A DNA stretch of 64,000 nucleotides from Cellulosilyticum sp. I15G10I2 (GTDB taxonomy: Bacteria > Bacillota > Clostridia > Lachnospirales > Cellulosilyticaceae): NCBI RefSeq assembly GCF_900095725.1, contig NZ_FMMP01000007.1, positions 1 to 64,000 of the forward strand, given 5' to 3'. The first letter of the stretch is position 1. Each line of letters opens with the position of its first letter. This document shows positions 45,981-54,883 of the stretch, in pieces. The translations under genes and the position numbers were made by a program. The notes under the pieces were generated by a model that saw only the letters and a list, made by a program, of their open reading frames with translations, ran no database searches and was not told the origin of the DNA.

Positions 45981-47003
45981 CTACTTCAACATGGTAGTTA
46001 ATAATTGTGGGATGTTTAAAAGAGCGGCCTGTTTCTCCACCGCTCCTATATTAAATGCAACTTTTGGCATACCATACACTACAGAGGATTTTTCATCCTG
46101 TCCTATGGTCCTTGCCCCCTTATGTCTCATGGCGAGCAGGCCTTTTGCACCATCATATCCCATGCCTGTAAGGATGATGCCAATGGCATTACTCCCTACT
46201 TCCTTTGCCACAGACTCAAATAATATATCGATCGACGGACAATGCCCGTTGACTTTCTCACCGCTAAAAACTTCCACTTTATAGCGAGTGCCTACTTTCT
46301 TCACCCTCATATGCTGATCGCCTGGAGCAATTAGCACCTTGCCTTGATCCAAATAGTCGCCCGTTTGTGCTTCTTTTACATTAAATTGTGTTTGACTATT
46401 GAGTCTCTTCGCAAACATATTAGAAAACATAGGGGGAATATGTTGAACGATGAGGATACCTGGCATATTTGGAGATAGTTGGCTTAATATACGATATAGC
46501 GCCTCTGTCCCCCCTGTAGAAGCACCCATTGCAATGATCTTATCAGCAGCGAATGTACAGTCTGTATGCAAGCTAGTGGTTTTTACGGCTTCTTTCTGTG
46601 TAACTTTTGCTTGAGCTGCGATCTTAATCTTTATTATCATATCATGTATGAACTTTTCAACGCCATGTGGTGACTGGACATCGGGTTTTGTAACAAAATC
46701 TATTGCCCCCGCGTTCATAGCATCAAACACCGCTTCACTCACAGTACTCACTACAATAACAGGAAGCGGATATTGTGGGAGTAACTTTCTGATAAACTCA
46801 ATGCCACTCATCTTGGGCATTTCTACATCACAAGTCATCACATCAGGTTTAAACGCCAGCAACTTATCTCTTGCATCAAAAGGATCTATCGCTTTTGCTA
46901 CCACTTCTATTTGAGGATCAGTGGAAATGCCTCTAGCTATAACTTCTCTAAATAACAGACTATCATCTACCACTAAAACTCTGATCTTTCTTCCATTACC
47001 CAT
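45981..47003 (-). CDS. cheB: Chemotaxis methylesterase/deamidase CheB
   Basis: The 340-residue protein has an N-terminal receiver (VVDDSLLFRE, CDVEMPKMSG) and a C-terminal methylesterase domain. The catalytic serine is in GASTGGTEAL, the histidine in VQHIPPMFS and the aspartate in LTGMGYDGAKG. It removes methyl groups from the receptor after phosphorylation by CheA and works against CheR. It lies 30 bp after cheR. Confidence 0.96.
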   Translation of the reverse strand: MGNGRKIRVLVVDDSLLFREVIARGISTDPQIEVVAKAIDPFDARDKLLAFKPDVMTCDVEMPKMSGIEFIRKLLPQYPLPVIVVSTVSEAVFDAMNAGAIDFVTKPDVQSPHGVEKFIHDMIIKIKIAAQAKVTQKEAVKTTSLHTDCTFAADKIIAMGASTGGTEALYRILSQLSPNMPGILIVQHIPPMFSNMFAKRLNSQTQFNVKEAQTGDYLDQGKVLIAPGDQHMRVKKVGTRYKVEVFSGEKVNGHCPSIDILFESVAKEVGSNAIGIILTGMGYDGAKGLLAMRHKGARTIGQDEKSSVVYGMPKVAFNIGAVEKQAALLNIPQLLTTMLK

Positions 47004-47033
47004 ACCACTCTCTATCCTCCCTCTACGGTCAAT

Positions 47034-47849
47034 CTACACTTTGCGGTAAACGGACGGCATAACATACTTAAACTTAGTAGTTTCCTTATTAAGAGACTCC
47101 GAATGCCCGATAAATAAATATCCCCCGTCCTCTAAATGGTCATAGAATCTATTGACAAGTTTTGTTCTGGTTTCATTGTCAAAATAGATCATTACATTTC
47201 TGCAGAATATGGTATGAAATTTCTTTTTAAAAGGAAACACAGTATCCATTAGGTTAAATTTCCTATATATTACTTCATTCTTAATTTTATCAACGAGAAC
47301 GGCATTTTCCCTATCATGCTGCTTAAAATAATGAGTTCTCCAGTACAGAGGCAGAGGCGCAATACGTTCATTACTGTAAATACCCTTTTTGGCAATATCA
47401 AGTACCCGCTCAGATATATCAGTAGCTAACACCTTAGTATCCCACCACATTTTTTCCTCCCCAAAAAATTCATCTAAAATCATAGCCAGTGTATAAGATT
47501 CTTCACCCGAAGAACTTGCAGCACACCAGATACGAAGATCTTTATCCTTAATATTCTTCACAATAAATGGAAGCACTTTATCTCTGAAATAATAAAAATG
47601 ATCTGCTTCTCTCATAAAGAAAGTGTGGTTGGTCGTAATCTTATCTACGAGAGTAATCGCCGCACCGCCACTCTTATCGGCAACAATGTGGTTGTAATAA
47701 TCGGTAAAGTTATGACATTCTGCTTGTTGAAGAACATTATTCAGCCTTCCCGTAACAAGTGTCATCTTTTCCCGACTTAGATGTATGCCGTAGTTAGACT
47801 TAATGTATTGAGACAACTGTTTAAATTCCTTTTCTGTAATTACAACCAC
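47034..47849 (-). CDS. cheR: Chemotaxis methyltransferase CheR
   Basis: The 271-residue protein has an N-terminal helical domain (YIKSNYGIHLSREKMTLVTG) and a SAM-binding methyltransferase domain with WCAASSSGEESYTLAMIL, KVLATDISERVL and FHTIFCRNVMIYFD. It methylates glutamates of the MCP. The GTG start is preceded by AGGTGAAATGAA. It lies between mcp and cheB, as expected for the adaptation enzymes. Confidence 0.96.
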   Translation of the reverse strand: MVVITEKEFKQLSQYIKSNYGIHLSREKMTLVTGRLNNVLQQAECHNFTDYYNHIVADKSGGAAITLVDKITTNHTFFMREADHFYYFRDKVLPFIVKNIKDKDLRIWCAASSSGEESYTLAMILDEFFGEEKMWWDTKVLATDISERVLDIAKKGIYSNERIAPLPLYWRTHYFKQHDRENAVLVDKIKNEVIYRKFNLMDTVFPFKKKFHTIFCRNVMIYFDNETRTKLVNRFYDHLEDGGYLFIGHSESLNKETTKFKYVMPSVYRKV

Positions 47850-47886
47850 TTCATTTCACCTGCCTGTAAGGATAGTCAAATACAAA

Positions 47887-49602
47887 TTAATATTTACCAA
47901 ACTCATTATCACTCAATACAATTTTTTTATGACTCGCCGATGCTGCTTCTTCATGCATATGAGATTTCTTTCTATCATTCATTTTTTCAAGCATTTTCAA
48001 CACTTCTGGATTAATAACTTCGCCTTTTATGTAGGAAGGCACATTGCTACTAAATAACCTTCTTACATTAAACCTTGATACCTGCTCTTTAAGGAGCTCA
48101 GCCTGTCCAGAAAGCTCCTCACTGGCAGCTGCACCTTCCTCCGCCGTCGCAGAGTTAGCTTGAATAACTTCAGATACCTGCATAATCCCCTGATTAATTT
48201 GTGAGATACCAGCTGCCTGCTCATTAGAAGCTACTGCAATACTACCCACTAGGTCTGCAACTCTTGTAACATCCTCTACTATTTTATTCAGAGCCTCTGC
48301 CGTCTGACTGGCAATATGTGTACCATCTTCAACCTTTTTAATAGACCCCTCTATCATATCAGTCGTTTCTTTTGCAGCATTTGCAGATCTTGCAGCAAGA
48401 TTTCTAACTTCCTCGGCAACTACTGCAAAACCTTTGCCGTGCTGGCCAGCTCTAGCAGCTTCTACTGCAGCATTAAGCGCCAATATGTTCGTCTGAAAAG
48501 CAATTTCATCAATAACTTTAATAATCTTTGAAATACTATTCGATGAGTCATTAATATCTTCCATTGCCTTAAGCATGTCTTTCATGCGGCTATTGCCTTG
48601 TACTGCATTGCTTTTTGCGGTCTCTGCAAGTGCGTTTGCTTGATCAGCACTATCAGCATTATGCCTAGTCTGAGCAGCAATTTCTTCAAGTGAAGCCGTG
48701 AGCTCTTCAACAGAACTTGCCTGTTCAGTAGCGCCTTGAGATAAAGCCATACTTGAGTCAGATACTTGTTTCGATCCTGACGCCACTTGCTCTGCCGCAG
48801 TACTTATGTTGGTGACAACATCATTTAAGTTATCTGTCATCTTTCTAAAAGCTTGTGCCAGTATACCTACTTCATCATTGGTATTAACATTAATGGTGAC
48901 ATCCAGATCCCCATCAGCTATCTTACTTGCTGCCTCAAGCAAGTGGTTAAGCGGCTTACTAATCATATTTGCAACGCCTAAGCCAAGGCCAATAGCGAGT
49001 AGAACCCCAACTATAATAATAATAGTCATGATAAAGGATTGACTTTTAAAATCTTTAGTGCTTAACTCAGCCATCTCTTTTGCAACATTTTGGTTATATG
49101 CAATGAGATTCTCAACATCGTTATCTAGAATTTCTCTGACCTTTGTAAATTCTGAGATTTTTACTGATGCCTCTTCAAAATTACCCGCCCTTATCATATT
49201 AATATGTTCATTTCGTACTTCCCTATATGTTAAAAGACTAGTTTTTAGATTATTATAAAGACTTCTTTCCTCATCACTCTCTATCATTTTTTCATAGGCG
49301 GTAAGTGTATTATTCGTTTTTTCAGCAAGCGCAGCTATATCGTCCACTCTTTGCTGAAACTTAGTCATATCTTTTTCATAAAGCATTAGAAGATAAGTGG
49401 ATCTCACTAAAATGAGGTCTCTTTGTATGCCTGCAAGATTTTGCGCCGGTAGAAAGTTGTTGACATACATATCATCCCCACGTTGATTGATTGTACCCAT
49501 ATTACTAATACCTATAATACCTATAACACCTGTAAAAAGTGCTAAAATTATAAAACATAAAATAATCTTTACCCTTATTTTAAGATCATTAAACCATTTC
49601 AT
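47887..49602 (-). CDS. Methyl-accepting chemotaxis protein
   Basis: The 571-residue receptor has a membrane helix near 12-32 and a four-helix-bundle ligand domain of about 155 residues (YVNNFLPAQNLAGIQRDLIL ...). A second helix near 190-210, a HAMP domain (SKPLNHLLEAASKIADGDLD) and the signalling hairpin with FQTNILALNAAVEAARAGQH follow. The ligand is unknown. It is the only receptor gene in the operon and probably the dedicated input of this CheA/CheW set. Confidence 0.95.
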   Translation of the reverse strand: MKWFNDLKIRVKIILCFIILALFTGVIGIIGISNMGTINQRGDDMYVNNFLPAQNLAGIQRDLILVRSTYLLMLYEKDMTKFQQRVDDIAALAEKTNNTLTAYEKMIESDEERSLYNNLKTSLLTYREVRNEHINMIRAGNFEEASVKISEFTKVREILDNDVENLIAYNQNVAKEMAELSTKDFKSQSFIMTIIIIVGVLLAIGLGLGVANMISKPLNHLLEAASKIADGDLDVTINVNTNDEVGILAQAFRKMTDNLNDVVTNISTAAEQVASGSKQVSDSSMALSQGATEQASSVEELTASLEEIAAQTRHNADSADQANALAETAKSNAVQGNSRMKDMLKAMEDINDSSNSISKIIKVIDEIAFQTNILALNAAVEAARAGQHGKGFAVVAEEVRNLAARSANAAKETTDMIEGSIKKVEDGTHIASQTAEALNKIVEDVTRVADLVGSIAVASNEQAAGISQINQGIMQVSEVIQANSATAEEGAAASEELSGQAELLKEQVSRFNVRRLFSSNVPSYIKGEVINPEVLKMLEKMNDRKKSHMHEEAASASHKKIVLSDNEFGKY

Positions 49603-49620
49603 CAGCTATTCCTCCAATAA

Positions 49621-50112
49621 TTAGATATTTGCTAGGTTTTCTACATCATCTTCATTTAATAATTTTTGACACTCAAGAAGAAGCTTGACTTCGCTTCCAA
49701 CTTTGCCGATACCTTTAATATACTTATTCCCCTCCCTGCTGACATCCGGTGGTGAAACGATATCCGACTCGGGGATCGTAAGTACTTCGGATACACTATC
49801 AACAATAAGCCCTATAGAAATATCCTTGATATCAATAACAATGACACAAGTTCTATCATTGTACTTTTTAAATTCTTTTTTAAAACGCAGCCTTACATCC
49901 ATGACCGGGATAATCTTCCCTCTTAAGTTAATTATCCCCCTAATGTAACTTGGCAGTTCTGGTATTTCAGTTATTGGCTGTATACCGATAATTTCAGTTA
50001 CATACCTTATTTCAATACCATAAGATTCACTGCCTAATGTAAAAGTAAGAAACCTATCCTTTTGCGTATCCTCTTCCTGTTCTAATAATACTTGTCCTAC
50101 TGATCCAGTCAT
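49621..50112 (-). CDS. cheW: Chemotaxis coupling protein CheW
   Basis: The 163-residue SH3-like coupling protein has FLTFTLGSESYGIEIRYVTE, ITEIPELPSYIRGIINLRG and VIDIKDISIGLIVDSVSEVL, the conserved CheW blocks. It links CheA to the receptor. The start follows GGAAGGAGTTGTAAAA. It sits 15 bp after the Spo0E-like gene and 18 bp before mcp. Confidence 0.95.
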   Translation of the reverse strand: MTGSVGQVLLEQEEDTQKDRFLTFTLGSESYGIEIRYVTEIIGIQPITEIPELPSYIRGIINLRGKIIPVMDVRLRFKKEFKKYNDRTCVIVIDIKDISIGLIVDSVSEVLTIPESDIVSPPDVSREGNKYIKGIGKVGSEVKLLLECQKLLNEDDVENLANI

Positions 50113-50127
50113 TTTTACAACTCCTTC

Positions 50128-50310
50128 CTAATGTAATGGTACTTCTATGTATAAATTTTCTTTCAAATTACGTTTTTTGTTAATGCGTGTATTTCTCATA
50201 AAATCAACTATTTCACCATCTAGTTTTTGACTAATTTCTAGTATTACCTGTAGATTGCCATCTTCAATTGCCCTATAGAGCCTTTGACGGAGAACCTCTA
50301 TTTTCGTCAT
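50128..50310 (-). CDS. Spo0E-like aspartyl-phosphate phosphatase
   Basis: The 60-residue protein contains the pattern of the Spo0E family: a first helix KIEVLRQRLYRAIEDG, then a second helix with the signature SQKLDGEIVDFM (SQxLD). Spo0E-like proteins dephosphorylate the receiver aspartate of Spo0A. Here the gene lies inside the che operon, 2 bp after the cheA stop and 15 bp before cheW, so it is translationally coupled to cheA. A role on CheY-P or on sporulation signalling from this locus is inference. The last 20 residues are basic and non-conserved. Confidence 0.7.
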   Translation of the reverse strand: MTKIEVLRQRLYRAIEDGNLQVILEISQKLDGEIVDFMRNTRINKKRNLKENLYIEVPLH

Positions 50311-50312
50311 GC

Positions 50313-52382
50313 TTAGTCCCTCTTATTTACGAGTCCGCCAATTTCAAGAATCAAGCTGATACAGCCGTCCCCGAGTATTGTACAGCCTGTAAGCCCTATA
50401 ATCTTCCGCGTATTCTTTATATAGTTAGGAAGTGTCTTTACCACCACCTGCTGCTGTCCTAGTAATTGATCTGCAAATATACAAAGCGTCTTCTCATCCT
50501 GTTCAACCATAATAAGAATACCCTCCTCAAATTCAGTTATAGGCGTTTTTACATTGTAAAACTCATGCAGCCTTAGAATAGGATAGCATTGCCCACGTAC
50601 CATGACGATTTCATCGCCATCTGGCTGCTTAATCAGATCTGCCGCCCTCGGTCTAAAGGATTCTTTAATTGTTGTTATAGGAATGGTATAACGTGAGCTT
50701 CCCACTTGTATATTCATGCCATCAATAATAGCAAGCGTAAGCGGGATTTTGAGCGTAATCGTCGAACCAGCCCCTTCTATACTGTCTATCGATACTGTGC
50801 CACCGACCATCTCAATACTCTTAGTCACCACATCCATTCCGACCCCTCTTCCACTGAACTCAGTAACGGCGTCTTTCGTAGAAAACCCTGGCAGAAATAC
50901 CATGTTATAGATCTCTTTATCCGTCATCTCATGCTCAGATTTTGTGAGAAGATCATTTTCCTGCGCTTGTTTAAGAATTTTTGCTTTATTTAATCCTTTA
51001 CCATCATCCCTTACTAGAATCAAAACATCATTACCAGCATTTCTAGCCTCTAAGTAAACTTTACCCGCTCTCGCCTTGCCCGATGTCTCTCTGACCTCTG
51101 TAGTTTCAATACCATGATCTATAGCATTTCTAACCAGATGCATAAGCGGATCCGAAATATGTTCAATAATATTTTTATCTACTTCTGTCTCCTCACCTAT
51201 CAGTTCTAGTTCTACCTCTTTTCCAAGTTTTCTGCTCATATCACGAACAATACGATGCATTTTATGAAAGGTAGTAGCAAGTGGTACCATACGGATAGAC
51301 ATAACTGTCCCTTGTAGTTCGTTTGTTATCTTATGAAGCTGACGCGCTGCTTTTTGGAAATTATCTAATTGCAGTCCCTTAAGATCAGGATTTTGTGTAA
51401 CCATAGCTTCTGCGATTACCATTTCGCCAACCAAGTCCATCAATTTATCTAGCTTTGCTACACTTACACTGATGATGCTCTGACTAGCAGAAAGACTGGG
51501 TAGTTCTTTTTCTCTTTGCACCTCTCCTTGCTGAATCTGCAGCTTAGGGACTTTGACCGGGCTTGTTTCTATAATAATCTGCTCTGGCTTATAAAACGGT
51601 TTAAACTCCGAGTCTTCTTCTAGTTGAACTAGTTCCAACTCCTTGAGAAACATTGTTTGTTTGAAAAAGTCCAGTACTTCTTCATAGCATTTATCTGTTT
51701 TTAAAAAAACCTTAAAACCATGCTGTCTAATCGTTTGAGTGCTGTTATCATTATCAATAATATCATGTGGCAGATAATAAACTTCCTCAACAATTTCCTT
51801 TATATTATGAATAACCGTATAGGCTCTGATATTTTCCATCTCACAACCGTCTTCAAAAAACAGCATTGCTTTATAGTAATTAAGGTTCAATGTAACTTTG
51901 GCCTTATTGGAGGTGATATAATAATGCATCTGTTCATCCGAAGTTATTTTTTCAATTGTAGTATTCATACCCTCTTGCTGCAGCGTGGCCAGAAAATCTT
52001 TGATTTTATCTATCAGGCTCGAAAAATCTCCATCAACCTTTTCTCCTTGCATAATTTTATGCAGCTCTGCTTTAATGTAATCTATACACTCTAATACAAG
52101 ATCAGAAATAGCATCATAATCAATATGCTGTGGTTTCTGTTCCCGAAGAAAATAAAATAAGTCCTCTATAGAATGTGCGAGTGTTGAAATATTGTTAAAG
52201 AGCATCATTGCCGATGACCCTTTAATAGTGTGCATAATCCTAAAAATCTCATCAATTACTGGTTGTGTATAACTGCTTGATTTCTCAGTATTAAGGATAC
52301 ATGTTTCAAGTTGTTCTATATTTTGAGTTGTTTCAAATATGTACATATCCAACATAGGTTCATTAAAATAATGGTCTTGCAA
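50313..52382 (-). CDS. cheA: Chemotaxis histidine kinase CheA
   Basis: The protein (about 689 residues) has an HPt domain with the phospho-acceptor histidine near residue 51 (MHTIKGSSAMM), a P2-like region of about 150 residues and the dimerisation helices with KLDKLMDLVGEMVIAEAMV. The ATPase domain follows (HLVRNAIDHGIE, LVRDDGKGL, FSGRGVGMDVV), then a C-terminal CheW-like domain. A TTG at 52382, 8 bp after AGGGGG, looks like the start; a GTG at 52391 lies inside that signal. It begins 15 bp after the tetR stop. Confidence 0.95.
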   Translation of the reverse strand: MQDHYFNEPMLDMYIFETTQNIEQLETCILNTEKSSSYTQPVIDEIFRIMHTIKGSSAMMLFNNISTLAHSIEDLFYFLREQKPQHIDYDAISDLVLECIDYIKAELHKIMQGEKVDGDFSSLIDKIKDFLATLQQEGMNTTIEKITSDEQMHYYITSNKAKVTLNLNYYKAMLFFEDGCEMENIRAYTVIHNIKEIVEEVYYLPHDIIDNDNSTQTIRQHGFKVFLKTDKCYEEVLDFFKQTMFLKELELVQLEEDSEFKPFYKPEQIIIETSPVKVPKLQIQQGEVQREKELPSLSASQSIISVSVAKLDKLMDLVGEMVIAEAMVTQNPDLKGLQLDNFQKAARQLHKITNELQGTVMSIRMVPLATTFHKMHRIVRDMSRKLGKEVELELIGEETEVDKNIIEHISDPLMHLVRNAIDHGIETTEVRETSGKARAGKVYLEARNAGNDVLILVRDDGKGLNKAKILKQAQENDLLTKSEHEMTDKEIYNMVFLPGFSTKDAVTEFSGRGVGMDVVTKSIEMVGGTVSIDSIEGAGSTITLKIPLTLAIIDGMNIQVGSSRYTIPITTIKESFRPRAADLIKQPDGDEIVMVRGQCYPILRLHEFYNVKTPITEFEEGILIMVEQDEKTLCIFADQLLGQQQVVVKTLPNYIKNTRKIIGLTGCTILGDGCISLILEIGGLVNKRD

Positions 52383-52397
52383 ATAAATCACCCCCTA

Positions 52398-52991
52398 TCA
52401 AAATTTAATCACCAAGGCCTCTAAAACTATTTTTAAACTTGCCAGCATTCTTTCTCTTAAAGAAAAACTATAATCCCTCAGGCGCCAATTTAAACACCAT
52501 TCTCTGGCTATGCCCATGATCATTACTGCTATGTCTTCACTATCAAGATCTGCTTTAATTTTTCCATTACATTGAGCTTGTTTGAGCATCTGGGCTATAA
52601 AGTCTGTACGACTAAAAAGAATGTCTTGAATCTTCTCTGAAAGGTTTGGATCATACCTTAGTACATCATTATTTTGTGTCAATGCTGTTATAGCCGGATA
52701 GTTCTCATAGTAAGCCGCATATGTATCAATAAAGCAAACAATGGCTTCAATCGGATCAAGTTTTTTTGATCGTATAGAAGCGATTACATCTATGTCGTAA
52801 TGAGAAAAATGGTCTAATACTGCATAAAGCAAATCACTCTTTGATTTAAAGTGTTTAAATATCGCCGCTTCTGAAATCCCCACTCTTTTTGCTACTTCTC
52901 TTGTAGACAATCCATTAATCCCATATTCATTAATAACGTCAACTGTCGCTAATACAATGCTAATTTTTCTATGCAATAATACATTTCCCAT
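52398..52991 (-). CDS. TetR-family regulator heading the chemotaxis operon
   Basis: The 197-residue protein has the TetR helix-turn-helix near the N-terminus (GINGLSTREVAKRVGISEAA, IFKHFKSKSDLLYAVL) and a helical ligand domain. It is on the same strand as cheA and ends 15 bp before the likely cheA start, so it is probably the first gene of the che transcript. A TetR regulator in this place is uncommon and may autoregulate the operon. The start follows TTAGGTGGTAGAAA. The inducer is unknown. Confidence 0.88.
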   Translation of the reverse strand: MGNVLLHRKISIVLATVDVINEYGINGLSTREVAKRVGISEAAIFKHFKSKSDLLYAVLDHFSHYDIDVIASIRSKKLDPIEAIVCFIDTYAAYYENYPAITALTQNNDVLRYDPNLSEKIQDILFSRTDFIAQMLKQAQCNGKIKADLDSEDIAVMIMGIAREWCLNWRLRDYSFSLRERMLASLKIVLEALVIKF

Positions 52992-53141
52992 TTTCTACCA
53001 CCTAAGTTAGTTATCATTTACTTACTTAAAATTATATGTGAAAATTTTACCATTGTCAAATGGTGTTTTATATTGTAACCTTATATATTTTAAAGTTGTT
53101 AATTGGATATTCATATCTTTAATTAATTTTTTATACAGTAA

Positions 53142-53189
53142 AAGAAGGCCTACCTAATTATTCAACAGAACAATCGGTTGGGCCTTCTT
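53142..53189 (-). terminator. Terminator of the nqr operon
   Basis: AAGAAGGCC (53142-53150) pairs with GGCCTTCTT (53181-53189), extended by partly complementary flanks around a loop with TTCAACAGAACAAT. On the minus strand the stem runs into TTTTAC. It follows the nqrF stop by 5 bp. Its loop is repeated at 45346-45370. Confidence 0.75.
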
Positions 53190-53193
53190 CTAT

Positions 53194-54273
53194 CTAAAAC
53201 TTATCGTAATGCACATTATCCATATGTATATTTTTTTTGGTCAATATGCGGATACAGGCATCAATCATTCCCGGTGAACCGCATAGATAAGCTTCTGAGT
53301 CTTCTAAATTCTCGCTATGCCTATCGACTACATCGGTAATCAGGCCAACTTCGCCCTCCCAGTTATCTTCTGGTGATGGCTCAGATAAGGCCGGAATATA
53401 TTGAAAATTAGGGTATTCCTTTGCGAGCTCAAGAAGTTCCTCCGTATAATAAAGATCCTTCTTAGTCTTTGCCCCAAAGAAGTATTTTACTTTTCGATTC
53501 ATCCCCTTATCTTTTAGATAATAGAGAATGGCTCGAATAGGTGCTTTTCCCGAACCACCTGCGATGCAGATGATATCTTCATCTGACTCTTCGTTTAAGT
53601 AGAAATCCCCATAAGGACCCGTGATAGTAATTGTATCGCCCACTTCCAGTGCCATATGAACAAATGTAGTCGCCTGCCCCTTTGGAACAAGACGGATGAT
53701 AAACTCCAAAGTATTGGTCATCTTTGGATTAGAAGCGATAGAATAAGCTCGGATGACTTCAACCCCTGGGACTCTTAACTGTGCATACTGCCCCGGCCTA
53801 AAGAACATTTCTTCTGGTTCAACGAGTTTAAATGAAACGAGCTTGATATCATACGTCAAAGAAGTGATCTTAGTTACCGTCGCTTTGTATTCCTTTGCAC
53901 TAAGCAGTTCTTCTGGGATAAGGATTTCCATATTTTCTTTAACTTTTACTTGGCAGGATAATCTAACCCCATCTTCTTTTTCCTCTTCACTTAAAAAAGG
54001 CTCTTCTGTTGGTTTTATGCCCCCTGCCCCTTTAACCACCTTGCATTTGCAGTAACCGCAAGTCGCCTTGCCCCCGCAAGCAGAAGGTATAAAAATATTA
54101 TTAACGGATAACGTATTTAAAAGTGTATCTTCTCCCTGAACAGTAATCTTTGTCTTATCGTTGACCGTTAAGGTTTTCTCTCCTTGACCTCCAAGCAAAT
54201 AATCTGCCAGAGCTAAGAGAATCGTCACAATAAGTAAAATACCTATTAAAATAATGGGTACAAATAAATTCAT
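53194..54273 (-). CDS. nqrF: NqrF-type NADH dehydrogenase subunit ([2Fe-2S], FAD)
   Basis: The 359-residue protein has an N-terminal membrane helix and a ferredoxin domain with the [2Fe-2S] ligands Cys66, Cys72, Cys75 and Cys107. A ferredoxin-reductase module follows with FAD site RAYSIAS, NADH site IAGGSGKAPIRAI and the end motif CGSPGMIDAC. It is about 50 residues shorter than proteobacterial NqrF, lacking an insertion in the FAD domain. It feeds electrons from NADH into the membrane subunits encoded just upstream. The last third is duplicated as a remnant at 45386-45503. Confidence 0.93.
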   Translation of the reverse strand: MNLFVPIILIGILLIVTILLALADYLLGGQGEKTLTVNDKTKITVQGEDTLLNTLSVNNIFIPSACGGKATCGYCKCKVVKGAGGIKPTEEPFLSEEEKEDGVRLSCQVKVKENMEILIPEELLSAKEYKATVTKITSLTYDIKLVSFKLVEPEEMFFRPGQYAQLRVPGVEVIRAYSIASNPKMTNTLEFIIRLVPKGQATTFVHMALEVGDTITITGPYGDFYLNEESDEDIICIAGGSGKAPIRAILYYLKDKGMNRKVKYFFGAKTKKDLYYTEELLELAKEYPNFQYIPALSEPSPEDNWEGEVGLITDVVDRHSENLEDSEAYLCGSPGMIDACIRILTKKNIHMDNVHYDKF

Positions 54274-54284
54274 AATGATCCCCC

Positions 54285-54869
54285 CTACTGAATATTTGCA
54301 AGGCCACTAAAGCCAATAAACGCAAGACTTAATATACCTAAAATAATAAACGTAATCCCTTTGCCCCGAAGCCCCTTTGGCACATCCGATACCCACGCCA
54401 TTTTCTCGCGGATACCTGCCACGAGCACAATAGCCAGCATCCAGCCAAGGGAGGAGCCAAAAGAAAAAATCGCTGTCTCACTAAAAGTATACGCACGATT
54501 GACAAAAAACAATGAAACAGCCAATACAATACAGTTAACAGTAATCAGCGGAAGAAAAATACCAAAGGCATTATAAAGTACCGGCATAAATTTTTCAAGA
54601 ACGAGCTCTAAAAATTGAACTGTTGCCGCAATCGTAATAATAAAGACCAAAAGACTTAACTGGGTAGTATTAGTCGCCTTTAGAAGTGCATAAATCGGCC
54701 AGTTAATAATACCTGTTAAGGTCACCACAAAAACAACTGCAAGCCCCATCCCTTTTGCATTTTTAAGGTTTTTAGAAATAGCAATAAGCGGACACATCCC
54801 CAATATGTATGTCAGTGCAACGTTATGATTTAATAAACTTGCTGTAAAAATTTCAACCAAATGTGCCAT
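54285..54869 (-). CDS. nqrE: NqrE/RnfA membrane subunit
   Basis: The 194-residue protein has six hydrophobic helices and the paired half-helix motifs YILGMCPLIAISK and ITVNCIVLAVSL. Their cysteines, with those of the D/E partner, hold the membrane-embedded iron site that is essential in Nqr and Rnf. The LGMCP motif is characteristic of the NqrE/RnfA side. It follows the D subunit by 14 bp and precedes nqrF by 11 bp. Confidence 0.93.
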   Translation of the reverse strand: MAHLVEIFTASLLNHNVALTYILGMCPLIAISKNLKNAKGMGLAVVFVVTLTGIINWPIYALLKATNTTQLSLLVFIITIAATVQFLELVLEKFMPVLYNAFGIFLPLITVNCIVLAVSLFFVNRAYTFSETAIFSFGSSLGWMLAIVLVAGIREKMAWVSDVPKGLRGKGITFIILGILSLAFIGFSGLANIQ

Positions 54870-54883
54870 AAGTCTTAACCCTC

